From positions 558,001 through 622,000 of the forward strand of contig NZ_LR134310.1 in the NCBI RefSeq assembly GCF_900636745.1: a DNA stretch of 64,000 nt. Reading direction: 5' to 3'. Below, piece after piece: positions 46,575 to 56,426 of this stretch; the stretch's first letter is position 1; every line of letters starts with the position of its first letter. Below the pieces are notes generated by a model. The model made no database searches and was not told the DNA's origin. It saw nothing but the letters and a program-made list of their open reading frames with translations. A program made the translations under genes and the position numbers. Source of the DNA: Actinobacillus equuli. GTDB taxonomy: Bacteria > Pseudomonadota > Gammaproteobacteria > Enterobacterales > Pasteurellaceae.

Positions 46575-48140
46575 ATGTATTTACAACAGATTGAAATCAG
46601 CGGCTTTCGAGGGATTAATCAGCTCACATTACAATTGCGCCCGAATATGGTATTGATTGGTGAAAACGCTTGGGGTAAATCCAGTTTGCTGGATGCACTC
46701 AGCCATATCTTCAATATCAAAGGCGAGCTTTATCAATTTAGTGAATCGGACTTCCACCAACAATATCATGCCACAACTAAGGCGGAGCAAATCCGCCTAC
46801 TGTTCACCTTCTGTGCCGAACATGAAGGCGAATGTCAGGCTGATATCCATCAATCTTATTGTCATCTTTTTTATCCGGATGAAAAAGGCAAGCCTTGTAT
46901 TAATCTACAAGTTTCCGGTAAACACCTAAATGGCGTTATTGAAACTGGCTACTGTTTTCTGGATAACTTCGCCAAACCACTAACGGTTGCCAATCATGAA
47001 GAAATTATTCTATCGATTATCAATCACTCGCCCGTTTACCGCTTTAGAGATGCCCGTTTAAATAAATTCTCTCCGCTTGAAACCCTTTCTCCTCATATCG
47101 AAAATGAGCAAGATACTATCCAAAGCGAATTGCAAGCACTCTCTTTATTATTGCGCTATTACTTTTTAAGTATCAAAAGTCGTCAACAATTAGCCGATGC
47201 GATGCAAGACACTTCCGTACTATGGGAAAGAGTCAAATCACTTTGTTTACGTTTAAAACAAGATCAAGGCGGAGAACTGACTCATAAGGTGCGCACCCAC
47301 CTTTCCTCACTGTTTATGATCAGTCAGAAATTACGCCATGTTGAAAAGCCGATTATCTTATTTGAAGATCTCGAAGCACGTTTACACCCCCGTATGATTG
47401 CGATCTTTTGGGAATTGGTAAATTATTTACCGGTACAACGCATCACCACCACCAATTCGATGGAATTACTTTCTCAAGTGCCGCTACGAGAAATTAGCCG
47501 TTTAGTGCGTTATCGAGATCATACCGAGGCATTCTCGCTTGTGCATAGTTCGTTAGGCAAAGAAGACCTACGTAAACTGACCTTTCATATTCACTACAAT
47601 CGAGGTTTAGCTTTATTTTCTCGAGCATGGATTTTAGTCGAAGGCGAAACGGAAGTTTGGATTCTAACTGAGCTGGCGAATTTACTGGATATTAACTTGG
47701 AAATGGAAGGGATTCGGATTGTGGAATTTGCCCAATGCGGCTTACGCCCGTTAATTAAATACGCCAAGGCAATGGGCATTGAATGGTATGTGTTGACCGA
47801 TGGCGATCAAGCGGGCGAAAAATATGCCGATATTGCCAAAAGCATGTTACAGGAAAACGAACACCCAAGTAAACATTTGACCGTCATTCCACGCCAAGAT
47901 ATCGAACATTTTTTCTATCACGAAGGACTAAGGGAAGTATTTGTGCGTCTTGCCCGTTGGCAGCCGAGAGATCATAAATACCCGACTAAAACCATTATCA
48001 AACGAGCGATTCAGTACACCTCAAAACCAGATTTAGCGATTGCGATTTCAACTGAAATCAAACAAAGAGGCAATCAAGCGATTCCTCGCTTATTTAGAAA
48101 GCTGTTTATTAAAGTTTTGCAACTTATCAAAGAGCAATAA
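46575..48140 (+). CDS. ybjD: OLD-family ATP-dependent nuclease, YbjD-like
   Basis: A 521-residue protein with an SMC/RecF-type ATPase head and a C-terminal TOPRIM domain. Walker A is GENAWGKSSL (33-42), the Walker B-like strand IILFEDLEARLHP is near residue 260, and TOPRIM motifs are LVEGETEVWIL (about 355) and the DGDQAG loop (about 410). It matches E. coli YbjD (DUF2813), whose role is unknown; OLD-family proteins include phage P2 Old and some defence nucleases. GAGGGGG precedes the ATG. A strong hairpin follows. Confidence 0.87.
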   Translation: MYLQQIEISGFRGINQLTLQLRPNMVLIGENAWGKSSLLDALSHIFNIKGELYQFSESDFHQQYHATTKAEQIRLLFTFCAEHEGECQADIHQSYCHLFYPDEKGKPCINLQVSGKHLNGVIETGYCFLDNFAKPLTVANHEEIILSIINHSPVYRFRDARLNKFSPLETLSPHIENEQDTIQSELQALSLLLRYYFLSIKSRQQLADAMQDTSVLWERVKSLCLRLKQDQGGELTHKVRTHLSSLFMISQKLRHVEKPIILFEDLEARLHPRMIAIFWELVNYLPVQRITTTNSMELLSQVPLREISRLVRYRDHTEAFSLVHSSLGKEDLRKLTFHIHYNRGLALFSRAWILVEGETEVWILTELANLLDINLEMEGIRIVEFAQCGLRPLIKYAKAMGIEWYVLTDGDQAGEKYADIAKSMLQENEHPSKHLTVIPRQDIEHFFYHEGLREVFVRLARWQPRDHKYPTKTIIKRAIQYTSKPDLAIAISTEIKQRGNQAIPRLFRKLFIKVLQLIKEQ

Positions 48141-48143
48141 ATA

Positions 48144-48189
48144 ACAAGCGGTTAAATTTACAAGATTTTTTGCAAATTTAACCGCTTGT
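48144..48189. terminator. Bidirectional terminator, uptake-sequence pair
   Basis: A perfect 16-bp stem ACAAGCGGTTAAATTT (48144-48159) and its complement (48174-48189) between convergent ybjD and the acylphosphatase gene. Both arms have GTTAAATTT where the common form has GTCAAATTT. Confidence 0.85.
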
Positions 48190-48210
48190 CTGATTCCAAA
48201 TCCGCCATGG

Positions 48211-48483
48211 CTAGCGTCGAATTTCAAAGCGTTCGAATTGTTCCGAGCCTTGATAACTTTGTTCAATTAAATTACGCACAGCAGATGTCGGAGGGCCTTT
48301 TTGTAGCCAGTTTCTGAACGCTGCCATTTGCGCTTCACTCCCCATTGCAACCACTTCCACCGAGCCTTCAGGGCGATTTTTCACATAACCTTTAATGCCG
48401 ATTTTTCCTGCCTCTTGTAGCGTGAAGAATCGAAAACCGACACCTTGTACATGTCCGGTCACAATAAACTGTTTCTGTTGCAT
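48211..48483 (-). CDS. acyP: Acylphosphatase
   Basis: A 90-residue enzyme hydrolysing acyl phosphates. The catalytic loop GHVQGVGFRFFT (Arg of GFR) and the Asn of GYVKNRPEGSVE are present, with full family length. It lies 17 bp after the glycerate kinase stop and is probably cotranscribed with it, although no functional link is evident. Confidence 0.94.
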   Translation of the reverse strand: MQQKQFIVTGHVQGVGFRFFTLQEAGKIGIKGYVKNRPEGSVEVVAMGSEAQMAAFRNWLQKGPPTSAVRNLIEQSYQGSEQFERFEIRR

Positions 48484-48500
48484 AAGCCCTCCGCCAATTT

Positions 48501-49634
48501 CTACATTTTCAATTTAATTAAACGTGCAACATTTTCTGCGCTAGACTCCAAGTTTTCTCGTCCTTGTTTTAAGGTTTCTTCGAGTGAATTTAATTGACGA
48601 ATAATCGGGAATACCGCATCAATGCCGTGCTGATAAACCACATTGTAATCTTCTCGTAAGCAACCGACAATCGCAATCACCGGCACATCAAATTGTTTTG
48701 CCGTTTTTGCCACACCCACCGGTGTTTTGCCGGCAATACTTTGTGCGTCCATACGCCCTTCGCCGGTAATCACTAAATCCGCATCTTGGATATGCTCCGC
48801 CAAACGAGTCGCTTCGATAATGATTTGTACACCTGCTTTAAGCTGCACGTTCGGCAGTAATAATAAACCGCCGCCCATACCGCCTGCCGCACCTGCGCCG
48901 GCATGATTAGCAATCGCAATCCCTTGTTGAGCTAATGCGATATCCGCAAAATGCGCCAACGCATTATCCAAGGTTTGAACCATCTCTGGCGTTGCACCTT
49001 TTTGTGGGCCAAACACCGCCGAAGCACCACGCTCACCGCATAACGGGTTATTTACATCACACGCCACTTCAAACTCAACACTTTGTAAACGAGGCTCTAA
49101 ATTTTCTAACGAAATCTGACTGATTTGTTGTAGCTGTTCGCCCCCAAAACCGATTTCCTCACCTGCGGCATTTTTGAAAGAAGCGCCGAGCGCTTGCAAC
49201 ATACCGACACCGCCGTCATTGGTCGCACTACCGCCAATACCCAACAGAATTTTCTTCACGCCCAAATCTAACGCTTTTTTGATTAATTCACCGGTACCGA
49301 AACTGGTAGTTTTAAGCGGATTACGTTGTTCAAAAGGCACAAGATGTAAACCGGAAGCCGCCGCCATTTCAATAAAAGCGGTCTGTTTATCGCCTGAAAT
49401 GCCTAAAAAGCCGGTCACTTTATTACCAAGCGGCGCAGTCACTTCAACTTCTAATAATTCGCCTTTAGTCGCATCAATTAATGACTGAACCGAACCTTCA
49501 CCACCGTCCGCCATCGGTACTTTGATGTATTGTGCATCAGGGAAAATACGTCTGAAACCGCCTTCGATCGATTGCGCTACTTCAAGTGCAGTAAGACTTT
49601 CTTTAAATGAATCGGGAGCAATAACAATTTTCAT
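48501..49634 (-). CDS. Glycerate kinase (GarK/GlxK family)
   Basis: Phosphorylates glycerate, feeding it to glycolysis. The 377-residue protein begins with IAPDSFKESLTALEVA and shows PMADGGEGSVQSL, GIGGSATNDGGVGMLQALG and TGEGRMDAQSIAGKTPVGVA, all diagnostic of this family. Whether 2- or 3-phosphoglycerate is made is not visible. It lies 10 bp after the GntP permease gene; the trio with SdaR mirrors the H. influenzae glycerate cluster. Confidence 0.93.
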   Translation of the reverse strand: MKIVIAPDSFKESLTALEVAQSIEGGFRRIFPDAQYIKVPMADGGEGSVQSLIDATKGELLEVEVTAPLGNKVTGFLGISGDKQTAFIEMAAASGLHLVPFEQRNPLKTTSFGTGELIKKALDLGVKKILLGIGGSATNDGGVGMLQALGASFKNAAGEEIGFGGEQLQQISQISLENLEPRLQSVEFEVACDVNNPLCGERGASAVFGPQKGATPEMVQTLDNALAHFADIALAQQGIAIANHAGAGAAGGMGGGLLLLPNVQLKAGVQIIIEATRLAEHIQDADLVITGEGRMDAQSIAGKTPVGVAKTAKQFDVPVIAIVGCLREDYNVVYQHGIDAVFPIIRQLNSLEETLKQGRENLESSAENVARLIKLKM

Positions 49635-49644
49635 ATTTTACCTC

Positions 49645-50907
49645 TTAGAATAATTTAAACACACCAAATACCAAGGTTGAAACAATAGTCATAATTAAAC
49701 CGACCGCTGTTTCATACGGAATTAATTTTAAGCGTTCTTTCATATCCATATTGACGCTTCCGCCGGTGGCGTGGAAGAAAGAACCGTGCGGCATATGGTC
49801 AAATACGGTCGCACCGGCGTGAATCATTGCCGCACCAGCCAATGCACTTACACCTAATTCAATTAAGGTTGCACTAAATACATTTGAAGCAACCACGGTA
49901 CCTGCTGTGGTTGAAGCGGTTGCCAGTGACATTAACGCCCCTGAAATCGGTGCAAGTAAATAAGACGGTAAACCTGAAGCGGTTAACGCTTCAATTAACA
50001 CATCTTTTAAACCCGAATTGGCAATAATACCGGCTAATGCCCCCGTACCTAATAACATCACGGCAACTGGTGACATTTTTAATAAGCCTGAAGTCGCAAA
50101 TTGATTTACTTGTTTTAATTTGCCCATTGCCAACGCACCGACTAAACCACCAAACGGTAATGCGATCAGCGGGTCAATTTTAATATCCGCGATAGGACGT
50201 AATGCTAATAAGATAATCGCACAAAGCGGTGCGGCAATTGCCGGCAGGAAAGCGGGTAAATTTTGCAGATTATTTGCAGAAACTTCATTATCCGCCACTT
50301 TTGAACCCTTGTTGATAAGGCGTTTGGCTAAAAAATAGGTCAGAATAATACCGAAGATAGCCGGAATGATACCCGCCGCCATCACAGAAGTTAGCGGTAG
50401 ATGGAAAGCGTCTGAAGCGGCAATCGCATTGGGATTCGGCGACATTAAGTTACCCGCTTTACCGCCACCAATCATCGCTAATAAGATAGCCGGTTTCGAT
50501 AAATTGCCACGTTTCGCTAACGCTAATGCGATTGGGGAAACGGTAATAACCGCCACGTCCACGAATACCCCAACAGCAGTTAAAATCATGGTTGAAAGTA
50601 CTAGCGCAAGCAATGCTCGGGTTTCGCCTAATTTTTTCACGATGGTTTCGGCGATAGTACTTGCCGCACCGGATTCAATTAATACACCGGCTAATACACC
50701 CGCAGCTAAGATCCGCATGACCGCCGTGGTAATCCCTTGTGCACCGCCAATCATTAAGCTCACGGTTTGCGACAGATCCGCACCACCGATTAAACCACCG
50801 ACCAATGCACCAATTAACATACCGTATGCCGGCGGTACTTTCTTTAAAATTAAAACTATCGCGACTGATAGTGCCACAACAGCACCGACTGCAGTTACCG
50901 CAACCAT
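49645..50907 (-). CDS. GntP-family permease, probably for glycerate or another sugar acid
   Basis: Inner-membrane H+ symporter with about twelve helices, 420 residues from ATG 50907 (AAGGAG upstream). Family segments include PPAYGMLIGALVGGLIGG, GGGKAGNLMSPNPNAIAASDAF and TASTTAGTVVASNVF. E. coli GntP transporters carry gluconate; the neighbouring glycerate kinase and SdaR regulator make glycerate the better guess here. It lies downstream of sdaR on the same strand after a 136-bp gap, probably with its own promoter. Confidence 0.87.
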   Translation of the reverse strand: MVAVTAVGAVVALSVAIVLILKKVPPAYGMLIGALVGGLIGGADLSQTVSLMIGGAQGITTAVMRILAAGVLAGVLIESGAASTIAETIVKKLGETRALLALVLSTMILTAVGVFVDVAVITVSPIALALAKRGNLSKPAILLAMIGGGKAGNLMSPNPNAIAASDAFHLPLTSVMAAGIIPAIFGIILTYFLAKRLINKGSKVADNEVSANNLQNLPAFLPAIAAPLCAIILLALRPIADIKIDPLIALPFGGLVGALAMGKLKQVNQFATSGLLKMSPVAVMLLGTGALAGIIANSGLKDVLIEALTASGLPSYLLAPISGALMSLATASTTAGTVVASNVFSATLIELGVSALAGAAMIHAGATVFDHMPHGSFFHATGGSVNMDMKERLKLIPYETAVGLIMTIVSTLVFGVFKLF

Positions 50908-51043
50908 AATATTCTCCTTAATACCCAAAACATAAATACAAAAATAAATTGTTCGGCATTATGCGGATTTTTAATGGAAAGTCGTTAGTGAAAATTACAA
51001 AAAATAACGAGTTACACCGGCTAATATTGTAAAATTCAACAAA

Positions 51044-52156
51044 TCAAGGCATTAAAATCGCACCTAAATATAAAATAAATTTATCTTCTATCTTATTGAA
51101 AGATAAAGAAGTTATTTGTTCGATTCGTTCTAAACGATAACGTAAGGTATTTTGATGAATAAACAATTTTTCCGAAGCGTGAACCAGATCACAATTTGAC
51201 AAAAAATATTGCTGCAAACTTTTAAACAGCACGTTTTTCTCATCTTGAGAAATTAACTGTTGAACCGGTGTAAATAATTCTTTGGCTTGCCACGAATGAG
51301 AAAAATCCGCTAATAGCGCCTGTAAGCGATAATTTTCAAAACAGATAATCTGCTTCTTCGTATGATTATTTTCCGCATACGCTAAGGTGTGTAATGCAGA
51401 CTGATAAGAAAAATGCGCTTCGACAAAATGTCCAACCTGACAACCGATCACCATACGATAATCCGTTTCAACCGTTTGTGACGGAAACAACTGGTTAAGT
51501 GTTTTATGTTTTTGTCGATGAAGTAATTCTTCTGCCGGTAGTAGCAAAACTAATTTATCTAAATCAACCACAACAACACTAGCATTCTGTTGCTGCTGCT
51601 CTAAATGTAATAATACGGTCTGCAATTCTTCCGAAGTAGGATTATTTAATTTGATAATAATCGCAGCCAGTGCTTGAGCCGGATTCAAATTAAAGAAACG
51701 AGCTTGTTGCTCTGTTTGTTCTCTATTTAAGCTGCCTTTTAATAATTGGCGAATAAATTCTTCTTTATAGCGGCGCTGCCAACGTTCCGTTTCTAAAACG
51801 ATCGCTTGTTCGACAATTAATTCCGCCGCCATAGTGACTAATTCCGCATAATGACGAACAGCCTCCGGTGCACCGGAAATGCCGATCACGCCGATCGTTT
51901 TACCTAAATAGCGAATCGGTAAATTCAGCCCTTCTCTCGCTTCATAGTTCCACTGTTTTGCTAATTTTTCGTCAATTTCTACCGCTTGATCATGACGTAA
52001 TACAATTACGGCACCGGTATGACGCTCACCTACGCGGCTCGGGTCGCCGGAGGCAATAATAATGCCCTGTTCGTCCATCACATTCACCGAGTTCGGAATA
52101 ATTTGCATGGTGCGTTTGACAATAGCTTGTGCGGTTTGTTTGTCTAGTTTCATCAT
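51044..52156 (-). CDS. sdaR: Sugar-diacid regulator SdaR/CdaR
   Basis: Transcription activator of glycerate/glucarate use. Residues 1-130 form the diacid-binding sensor (QAIVKRTMQIIPNSVNVMDEQGIIIASGDPSRVGERH, GVIGISGAPEAV); the middle is a GGDEF-like degenerate domain; the C-terminus is a PucR-type helix-turn-helix, LFIHQNTLRYRLERIEQIT. It probably senses glycerate and activates the GntP-kinase genes just downstream. A second Met follows the first directly, so the start may be one codon later. Confidence 0.93.
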   Translation of the reverse strand: MMKLDKQTAQAIVKRTMQIIPNSVNVMDEQGIIIASGDPSRVGERHTGAVIVLRHDQAVEIDEKLAKQWNYEAREGLNLPIRYLGKTIGVIGISGAPEAVRHYAELVTMAAELIVEQAIVLETERWQRRYKEEFIRQLLKGSLNREQTEQQARFFNLNPAQALAAIIIKLNNPTSEELQTVLLHLEQQQQNASVVVVDLDKLVLLLPAEELLHRQKHKTLNQLFPSQTVETDYRMVIGCQVGHFVEAHFSYQSALHTLAYAENNHTKKQIICFENYRLQALLADFSHSWQAKELFTPVQQLISQDEKNVLFKSLQQYFLSNCDLVHASEKLFIHQNTLRYRLERIEQITSLSFNKIEDKFILYLGAILMP

Positions 52157-52250
52157 TTCTTCTCTAATTAACGCTAAAAATCAGCGACAAGCGGTCAAAT
52201 TTTTCCAATTTTTTGCAAAAAAACAGAAAAAATAAACCGCTTAAAAAACA

Positions 52251-52271
52251 ATCCCCTGACAAGCAGGGGAT
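52251..52271 (-). terminator. oppA terminator
   Basis: 8-bp stem ATCCCCTG/CAGGGGAT with ACAAG loop, followed on the minus strand by TGTTTTTT; 7 bp past the oppA stop. Confidence 0.9.
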
Positions 52272-52278
52272 ATAAAGG

Positions 52279-53916
52279 TTAGTGTTTAAGAATATATAGG
52301 TTACGCAATAAAATGTCATCTTGCGGATCTTTGCCACTATAACCTTTTACATACGGTTTGACTAAACGTGGGTTCACATAGTTATAAATCGGCACAATAG
52401 CGTAATCGTCCGCCAGTACTTTTTCCGCTTTCGCATAAGCGGTCGCTCTACCTTCCGCATCCGTAGCTTTGTAGGACTCCGCTACCGCTGCATCATACGC
52501 TTTACTTGCATAACCTGTTTTGTTATTACTTGAATCCGATAGGAAATAAGTCACAAAAGTGCTTGCTTGGTTATAATCTGCCGACCAGCCCGCACGTGCT
52601 AAATCATACTTGCCTTCACGGCGTGTATCTAAATAGGTTTTCCATTCCTGATTTTCTAATTCAACTTGAACCAGCCCTTTAGTATTGGCTTTCCATAATG
52701 AAGCGGCTGCAATTGCAATTTTTTTATGGTTGTCATTGGTGTTGTATAAAATTGAGAATTTCAACGGATTCGCTTTGCTGAACCCAGCTTCTTCTAATAA
52801 TTTAACCGCTTGTGCATTACGCTCTGCCATTGCTTGCTGGCTATATTCAGGCGATTGAATTTTCTGCCCTTCGTGAATATAGGTCGGCGTAAACACATAA
52901 GTCGGCGTTTGTCCTTGTCCTAGTACTTTATCAGTGATAATCGTACGATCGAGTGCTAAATTCAATGCTTTACGTACTCGAGGATCATCAAACGGTTTTC
53001 TGTTCAAATTGATTTCATATAAATAAGTAGAAAGCGTTCTTGCGGTAAAAACTTCTTCCGGTAGATCTTTTTTCAACTTAGCAAACTGTTCCGGCGGTAA
53101 CGTATAATTCGTTACATCTAAATCACCTGCTTTATAACGAGCCACATCAGTAGTTGCATTCGGAATAGCTAAATATGTCGCTTTATTGATCACGGTTTCT
53201 TTGTCATTCCAATAATTTGTATTACGCTCAAACACGATTTTTTCATTGATAACGTGTTCAGCTAATTTATACGCTCCGTTGCCAACTAAGTTCGCTTTTT
53301 TGGCCCAACTATCACCAAACTGTTCCACCACTTTTTTATTTACCGGCAATAATGATGAATGGGTGGTTAATTCGTTTGCATAAGGAACCGGATTAGTTAA
53401 TGACAGCACTAACGTATAATCATCTACCGCTTTCACACCCAGTTCTTCCGGTTTTTTCTTGCCATCAATAATCTCTTGCGCATTTTCTACTTGTAGATAA
53501 GTCAGATAACTTGCGTAAGGCGAGGCGGTTAATGGATTGGCTAAGCGTTGCCACGCATAGACAAAATCATGTGCCGTTACCGGCTCTCCGTTTGCCCATT
53601 TTGCATTTTGACGCAATTTAAATGTCCAGGTTTTGTAATCGGGAGAACTCTGCCAGCTCTCTGCCACACCGGCTTGTAATTTTCCTTCTTCATCTTTAGT
53701 AATCAGCCCTTCAAACAGCTGATAAGCGACTTGTGATTCAGGCACACCTTCTATTTTTTGTGGATCAAAACTAGCCGGCTCTGAACCGTTATTAATAATA
53801 ATTTCTTGTTTTTCCGCCAATACCGTTCCTTCCGGCACTTTTGCGGCAAAAGCCGTGCTGGATAAGCCAAGTACGATTGCGATATTTAATAATGAGCGAG
53901 TCAGTTTTGTTTGCAT
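52279..53916 (-). CDS. oppA: Oligopeptide ABC transporter periplasmic binding protein OppA
   Basis: Binds peptides in the periplasm and hands them to an Opp permease. The 545-residue protein has a signal peptide to about residue 24 (TAFA-AKVPEG) and the family-5 solute-binding fold: NNGSEPASFDPQKIEGVPESQ, DFVYAWQRLANPLTASPYASYL and VRKALNLALDRTII. No oppBCDF genes are adjacent, so the permease is elsewhere. A CRP-like site lies 114 bp upstream of the ATG. It ends in its own terminator. Confidence 0.93.
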   Translation of the reverse strand: MQTKLTRSLLNIAIVLGLSSTAFAAKVPEGTVLAEKQEIIINNGSEPASFDPQKIEGVPESQVAYQLFEGLITKDEEGKLQAGVAESWQSSPDYKTWTFKLRQNAKWANGEPVTAHDFVYAWQRLANPLTASPYASYLTYLQVENAQEIIDGKKKPEELGVKAVDDYTLVLSLTNPVPYANELTTHSSLLPVNKKVVEQFGDSWAKKANLVGNGAYKLAEHVINEKIVFERNTNYWNDKETVINKATYLAIPNATTDVARYKAGDLDVTNYTLPPEQFAKLKKDLPEEVFTARTLSTYLYEINLNRKPFDDPRVRKALNLALDRTIITDKVLGQGQTPTYVFTPTYIHEGQKIQSPEYSQQAMAERNAQAVKLLEEAGFSKANPLKFSILYNTNDNHKKIAIAAASLWKANTKGLVQVELENQEWKTYLDTRREGKYDLARAGWSADYNQASTFVTYFLSDSSNNKTGYASKAYDAAVAESYKATDAEGRATAYAKAEKVLADDYAIVPIYNYVNPRLVKPYVKGYSGKDPQDDILLRNLYILKH

Positions 53917-54362
53917 AATTATTCCCTTTATTTGAATAAATATATAAGATATATATCCTTAAAGTTTTAAAATAAAAAAATCACTTTGTAAAGCGCTACG
54001 TTTTAATTCTTCTCGCTTTTTTTCCATTTTGTGATAGGAATCACCTTTTATTGAAAATAATTTAATAAATATAACTCAGGTAATCACGCTATAAAGCCTA
54101 ATAAAGCATAGATAAGCGTCTATATAGATTAGATAACTTAGAATAAAATTCTGTATTTTCTCAAAAACAGGCATTTTTTTACTTGCTTGTTAGAATAAAA
54201 AACGCCATTTCTTGCCAAAATAGCGTTTTACTTTCATTTTTTTAACCGCTATATTCATTAACAACAATAAGCAAGCGGTTGCTCTTGCAAAAAAGAGAGC
54301 AAATTTAACCGCTTATTTATTCATATGCATTCACAACATTTATTTTAGAGTTGGACAATATC
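53917..54362. other. 446-bp divergent gap between oppA and leuC
   Basis: No gene found. It contains the CRP-like site (54030-54045), a terminator-like hairpin at 54199-54229 (AAAACGCCATTT paired with AAATAGCGTTTT, one mismatch) and a partial uptake-sequence pair at 54272-54318. I looked for a leucine-rich leader peptide before leuC and saw none. Confidence 0.55.
54030..54045. promoter_or_regulatory. CRP-like site upstream of oppA
   Basis: TGTGATAGGAATCACC matches TGTGA-N6-TCACA with one mismatch in the last half-site base. It is 114 bp from the oppA ATG and 318 bp from leuC, so oppA is the likelier target. Binding is inferred. Confidence 0.6.
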
Positions 54363-55772
54363 ATGGCAAAAACATTATACGAAAAACTATTTGATGCTCA
54401 CGTTGTATATGAAGCCGCAGGCGAAACGCCGATTCTTTATATCAACCGCCATTTAATTCATGAAGTGACAAGCCCGCAAGCGTTTGACGGTTTACGTGTT
54501 GCCGGCCGCCAAGTTCGTCAAGTTAACAAAACATTCGGCACAATGGATCACAGTATTTCTACTCAAGTGCGTGATGTAAATAAATTAGAAGGTCAGGCGA
54601 AAATCCAAGTTTTAGAATTAGCGAAAAACTGTGAAGCAAGCGGTATTTCGTTATTCGATATGCAAACCAAAGAACAGGGTATTGTACACGTAATGGGACC
54701 GGAGCAAGGTTTAACCCTACCGGGTATGACGATTGTATGCGGTGACTCGCACACCGCAACACACGGTGCTTTCGGTGCGCTTGCATTTGGTATCGGTACT
54801 TCTGAAGTAGAACACGTACTTGCCACTCAAACCTTAAAACAAGCGCGTGCGAAAAGTATGAAAGTGGAAGTTCGCGGTAAAGTCAATCCGGGCATTACCG
54901 CAAAAGATATCGTGCTTGCAATTATCGGTAAAACAACCATGGCGGGCGGTACCGGCCATGTGGTGGAGTTCTGCGGTGAAGCGATCCGTGACTTATCGAT
55001 GGAAGGTCGTATGACGGTATGTAATATGGCGATTGAGTTCGGTGCAAAAGCCGGTTTAGTCGCACCGGATGAAACTACATTCGCCTACTTAAAAGGTCGC
55101 CCGCACGCACCAAAAGGTAAAGATTGGGACGATGCGGTCGAATATTGGAAAACTTTAAAATCAGACGATGATGCGGTCTTTGATACGGTGGTGGTATTAG
55201 AAGCGAAAGATATTGCGCCACAAGTGACTTGGGGAACCAACCCGGGTCAAGTCATCGGTATTGACCAAGTGGTACCGAATCCGGCTGAAATGGCGGACCC
55301 GGTGACGAAAGCTTCAGCAGAAAAAGCTCTCGCATATATTGGTTTAGATGCTAACACCGATATGACAAATATCCCTGTAGATCAAGTATTTATCGGATCT
55401 TGTACTAATTCTCGTATTGAAGACTTACGTGCGGCAGCGGCGGTAATGAAAGGCCGTAAAAAAGCGGATAACGTAAAACGTGTATTAGTTGTACCAGGCT
55501 CAGGTTTAGTAAAAGAACAAGCGGAAAGAGAAGGTTTAGATAAGATCTTTATCGAAGCGGGCGCAGAATGGCGTAATCCGGGCTGCTCAATGTGTTTAGG
55601 TATGAATGATGACCGTTTAGGCGAATGGGAACGTTGTGCTTCAACCTCTAATCGTAACTTTGAAGGTCGCCAAGGTCGTAACGGTCGTACCCACTTAGTA
55701 AGCCCGGCAATGGCAGCTGCAGCGGCGATGTTCGGTAAATTCGTTGATATTCGTCACGTGGAATTAAATTAA
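54363..55772 (+). CDS. leuC: 3-isopropylmalate dehydratase large subunit LeuC
   Basis: Aconitase-like [4Fe-4S] enzyme of leucine synthesis that isomerises 2- to 3-isopropylmalate together with LeuD. From ATG 54363 it has 469 residues. Cluster ligands are in GSCTNSR and [43 protein letters not shown] is the other hallmark. leuA and leuB are not adjacent, so the leu genes are split in this genome. leuD starts 10 bp downstream. Confidence 0.97.
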   Translation: MAKTLYEKLFDAHVVYEAAGETPILYINRHLIHEVTSPQAFDGLRVAGRQVRQVNKTFGTMDHSISTQVRDVNKLEGQAKIQVLELAKNCEASGISLFDMQTKEQGIVHVMGPEQGLTLPGMTIVCGDSHTATHGAFGALAFGIGTSEVEHVLATQTLKQARAKSMKVEVRGKVNPGITAKDIVLAIIGKTTMAGGTGHVVEFCGEAIRDLSMEGRMTVCNMAIEFGAKAGLVAPDETTFAYLKGRPHAPKGKDWDDAVEYWKTLKSDDDAVFDTVVVLEAKDIAPQVTWGTNPGQVIGIDQVVPNPAEMADPVTKASAEKALAYIGLDANTDMTNIPVDQVFIGSCTNSRIEDLRAAAAVMKGRKKADNVKRVLVVPGSGLVKEQAEREGLDKIFIEAGAEWRNPGCSMCLGMNDDRLGEWERCASTSNRNFEGRQGRNGRTHLVSPAMAAAAAMFGKFVDIRHVELN

Positions 55773-55782
55773 GGATAAAAAA

Positions 55783-56385
55783 ATGGCAGGATTAAAACAA
55801 CACTCAGGTTTGGTCGTTCCGCTTGATGCGGCGAATGTGGATACTGATGCAATCATTCCAAAACAGTTCTTACAAGCAATTACTCGTGTCGGCTTCGGTA
55901 AACATTTATTCCACGAATGGCGTTATTTAGATGCGGAAGAAACCCAATTAAATCCGGATTTCGTGTTAAATTTCCCACAATATCAAGGGGCAACCATTTT
56001 ACTGGCACGTAAAAATCTAGGTTGCGGCTCTTCACGTGAACACGCACCATGGGCGTTAGCCGATTACGGTTTTAAAGTGATGATCGCACCGAGTTTTGCG
56101 GACATTTTCTATAACAATAGCTTAAATAACCATATGCTCCCGATTCGCTTAAGTGAAGAAGAAGTGGAAGAAATTTTCCAATGGGTATGGGCGAACGAAG
56201 GTAAACAAATCCATATTGATTTAGAAGCAATGACGGTAACGGTCGGTGACAAAGTTTACCGTTTCGAGTTAGACGAATTCCGCCGTCACTGTTTATTAAA
56301 TGGTTTGGATAATATCGGTTTGACCCTACAACACGAAGATGCTATCGCAGCTTACGAAAGTAAGATTCCGGCATTTTTACGTTAG
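55783..56385 (+). CDS. leuD: 3-isopropylmalate dehydratase small subunit LeuD
   Basis: Swivel-domain subunit paired with LeuC; 200 residues. Diagnostic stretches are [12 protein letters not shown] near residue 20 and the substrate loop [15 protein letters not shown] near 80. AGGATAA lies before the ATG, close behind leuC. The operon ends at a hairpin. Confidence 0.97.
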   Translation: MAGLKQHSGLVVPLDAANVDTDAIIPKQFLQAITRVGFGKHLFHEWRYLDAEETQLNPDFVLNFPQYQGATILLARKNLGCGSSREHAPWALADYGFKVMIAPSFADIFYNNSLNNHMLPIRLSEEEVEEIFQWVWANEGKQIHIDLEAMTVTVGDKVYRFELDEFRRHCLLNGLDNIGLTLQHEDAIAAYESKIPAFLR

Positions 56386-56397
56386 TCTGATAAAACT

Positions 56398-56423
56398 AAA
56401 GCCAAGTATCACTACTTGGCTTT
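56398..56423. terminator. Bidirectional terminator after leuD
   Basis: Perfect 11-bp stem AAAGCCAAGTA/TACTTGGCTTT with a 4-nt loop, between convergent leuD and the glycosyltransferase gene. T-rich flank on the plus strand. Confidence 0.9.
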
Positions 56424-56426
56424 CTT

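Noticed and set aside
46575-48140. Calling ybjD part of a Gabija or other named defence system
   Set aside because: There is no helicase or other required partner beside it, and the protein matches the chromosomal YbjD type, so only a loose family link is justified.
54000-54362. Leucine attenuator before leuC
   Set aside because: I found no short frame with consecutive Leu codons followed by alternative hairpins; the hairpin at 54199 is isolated.
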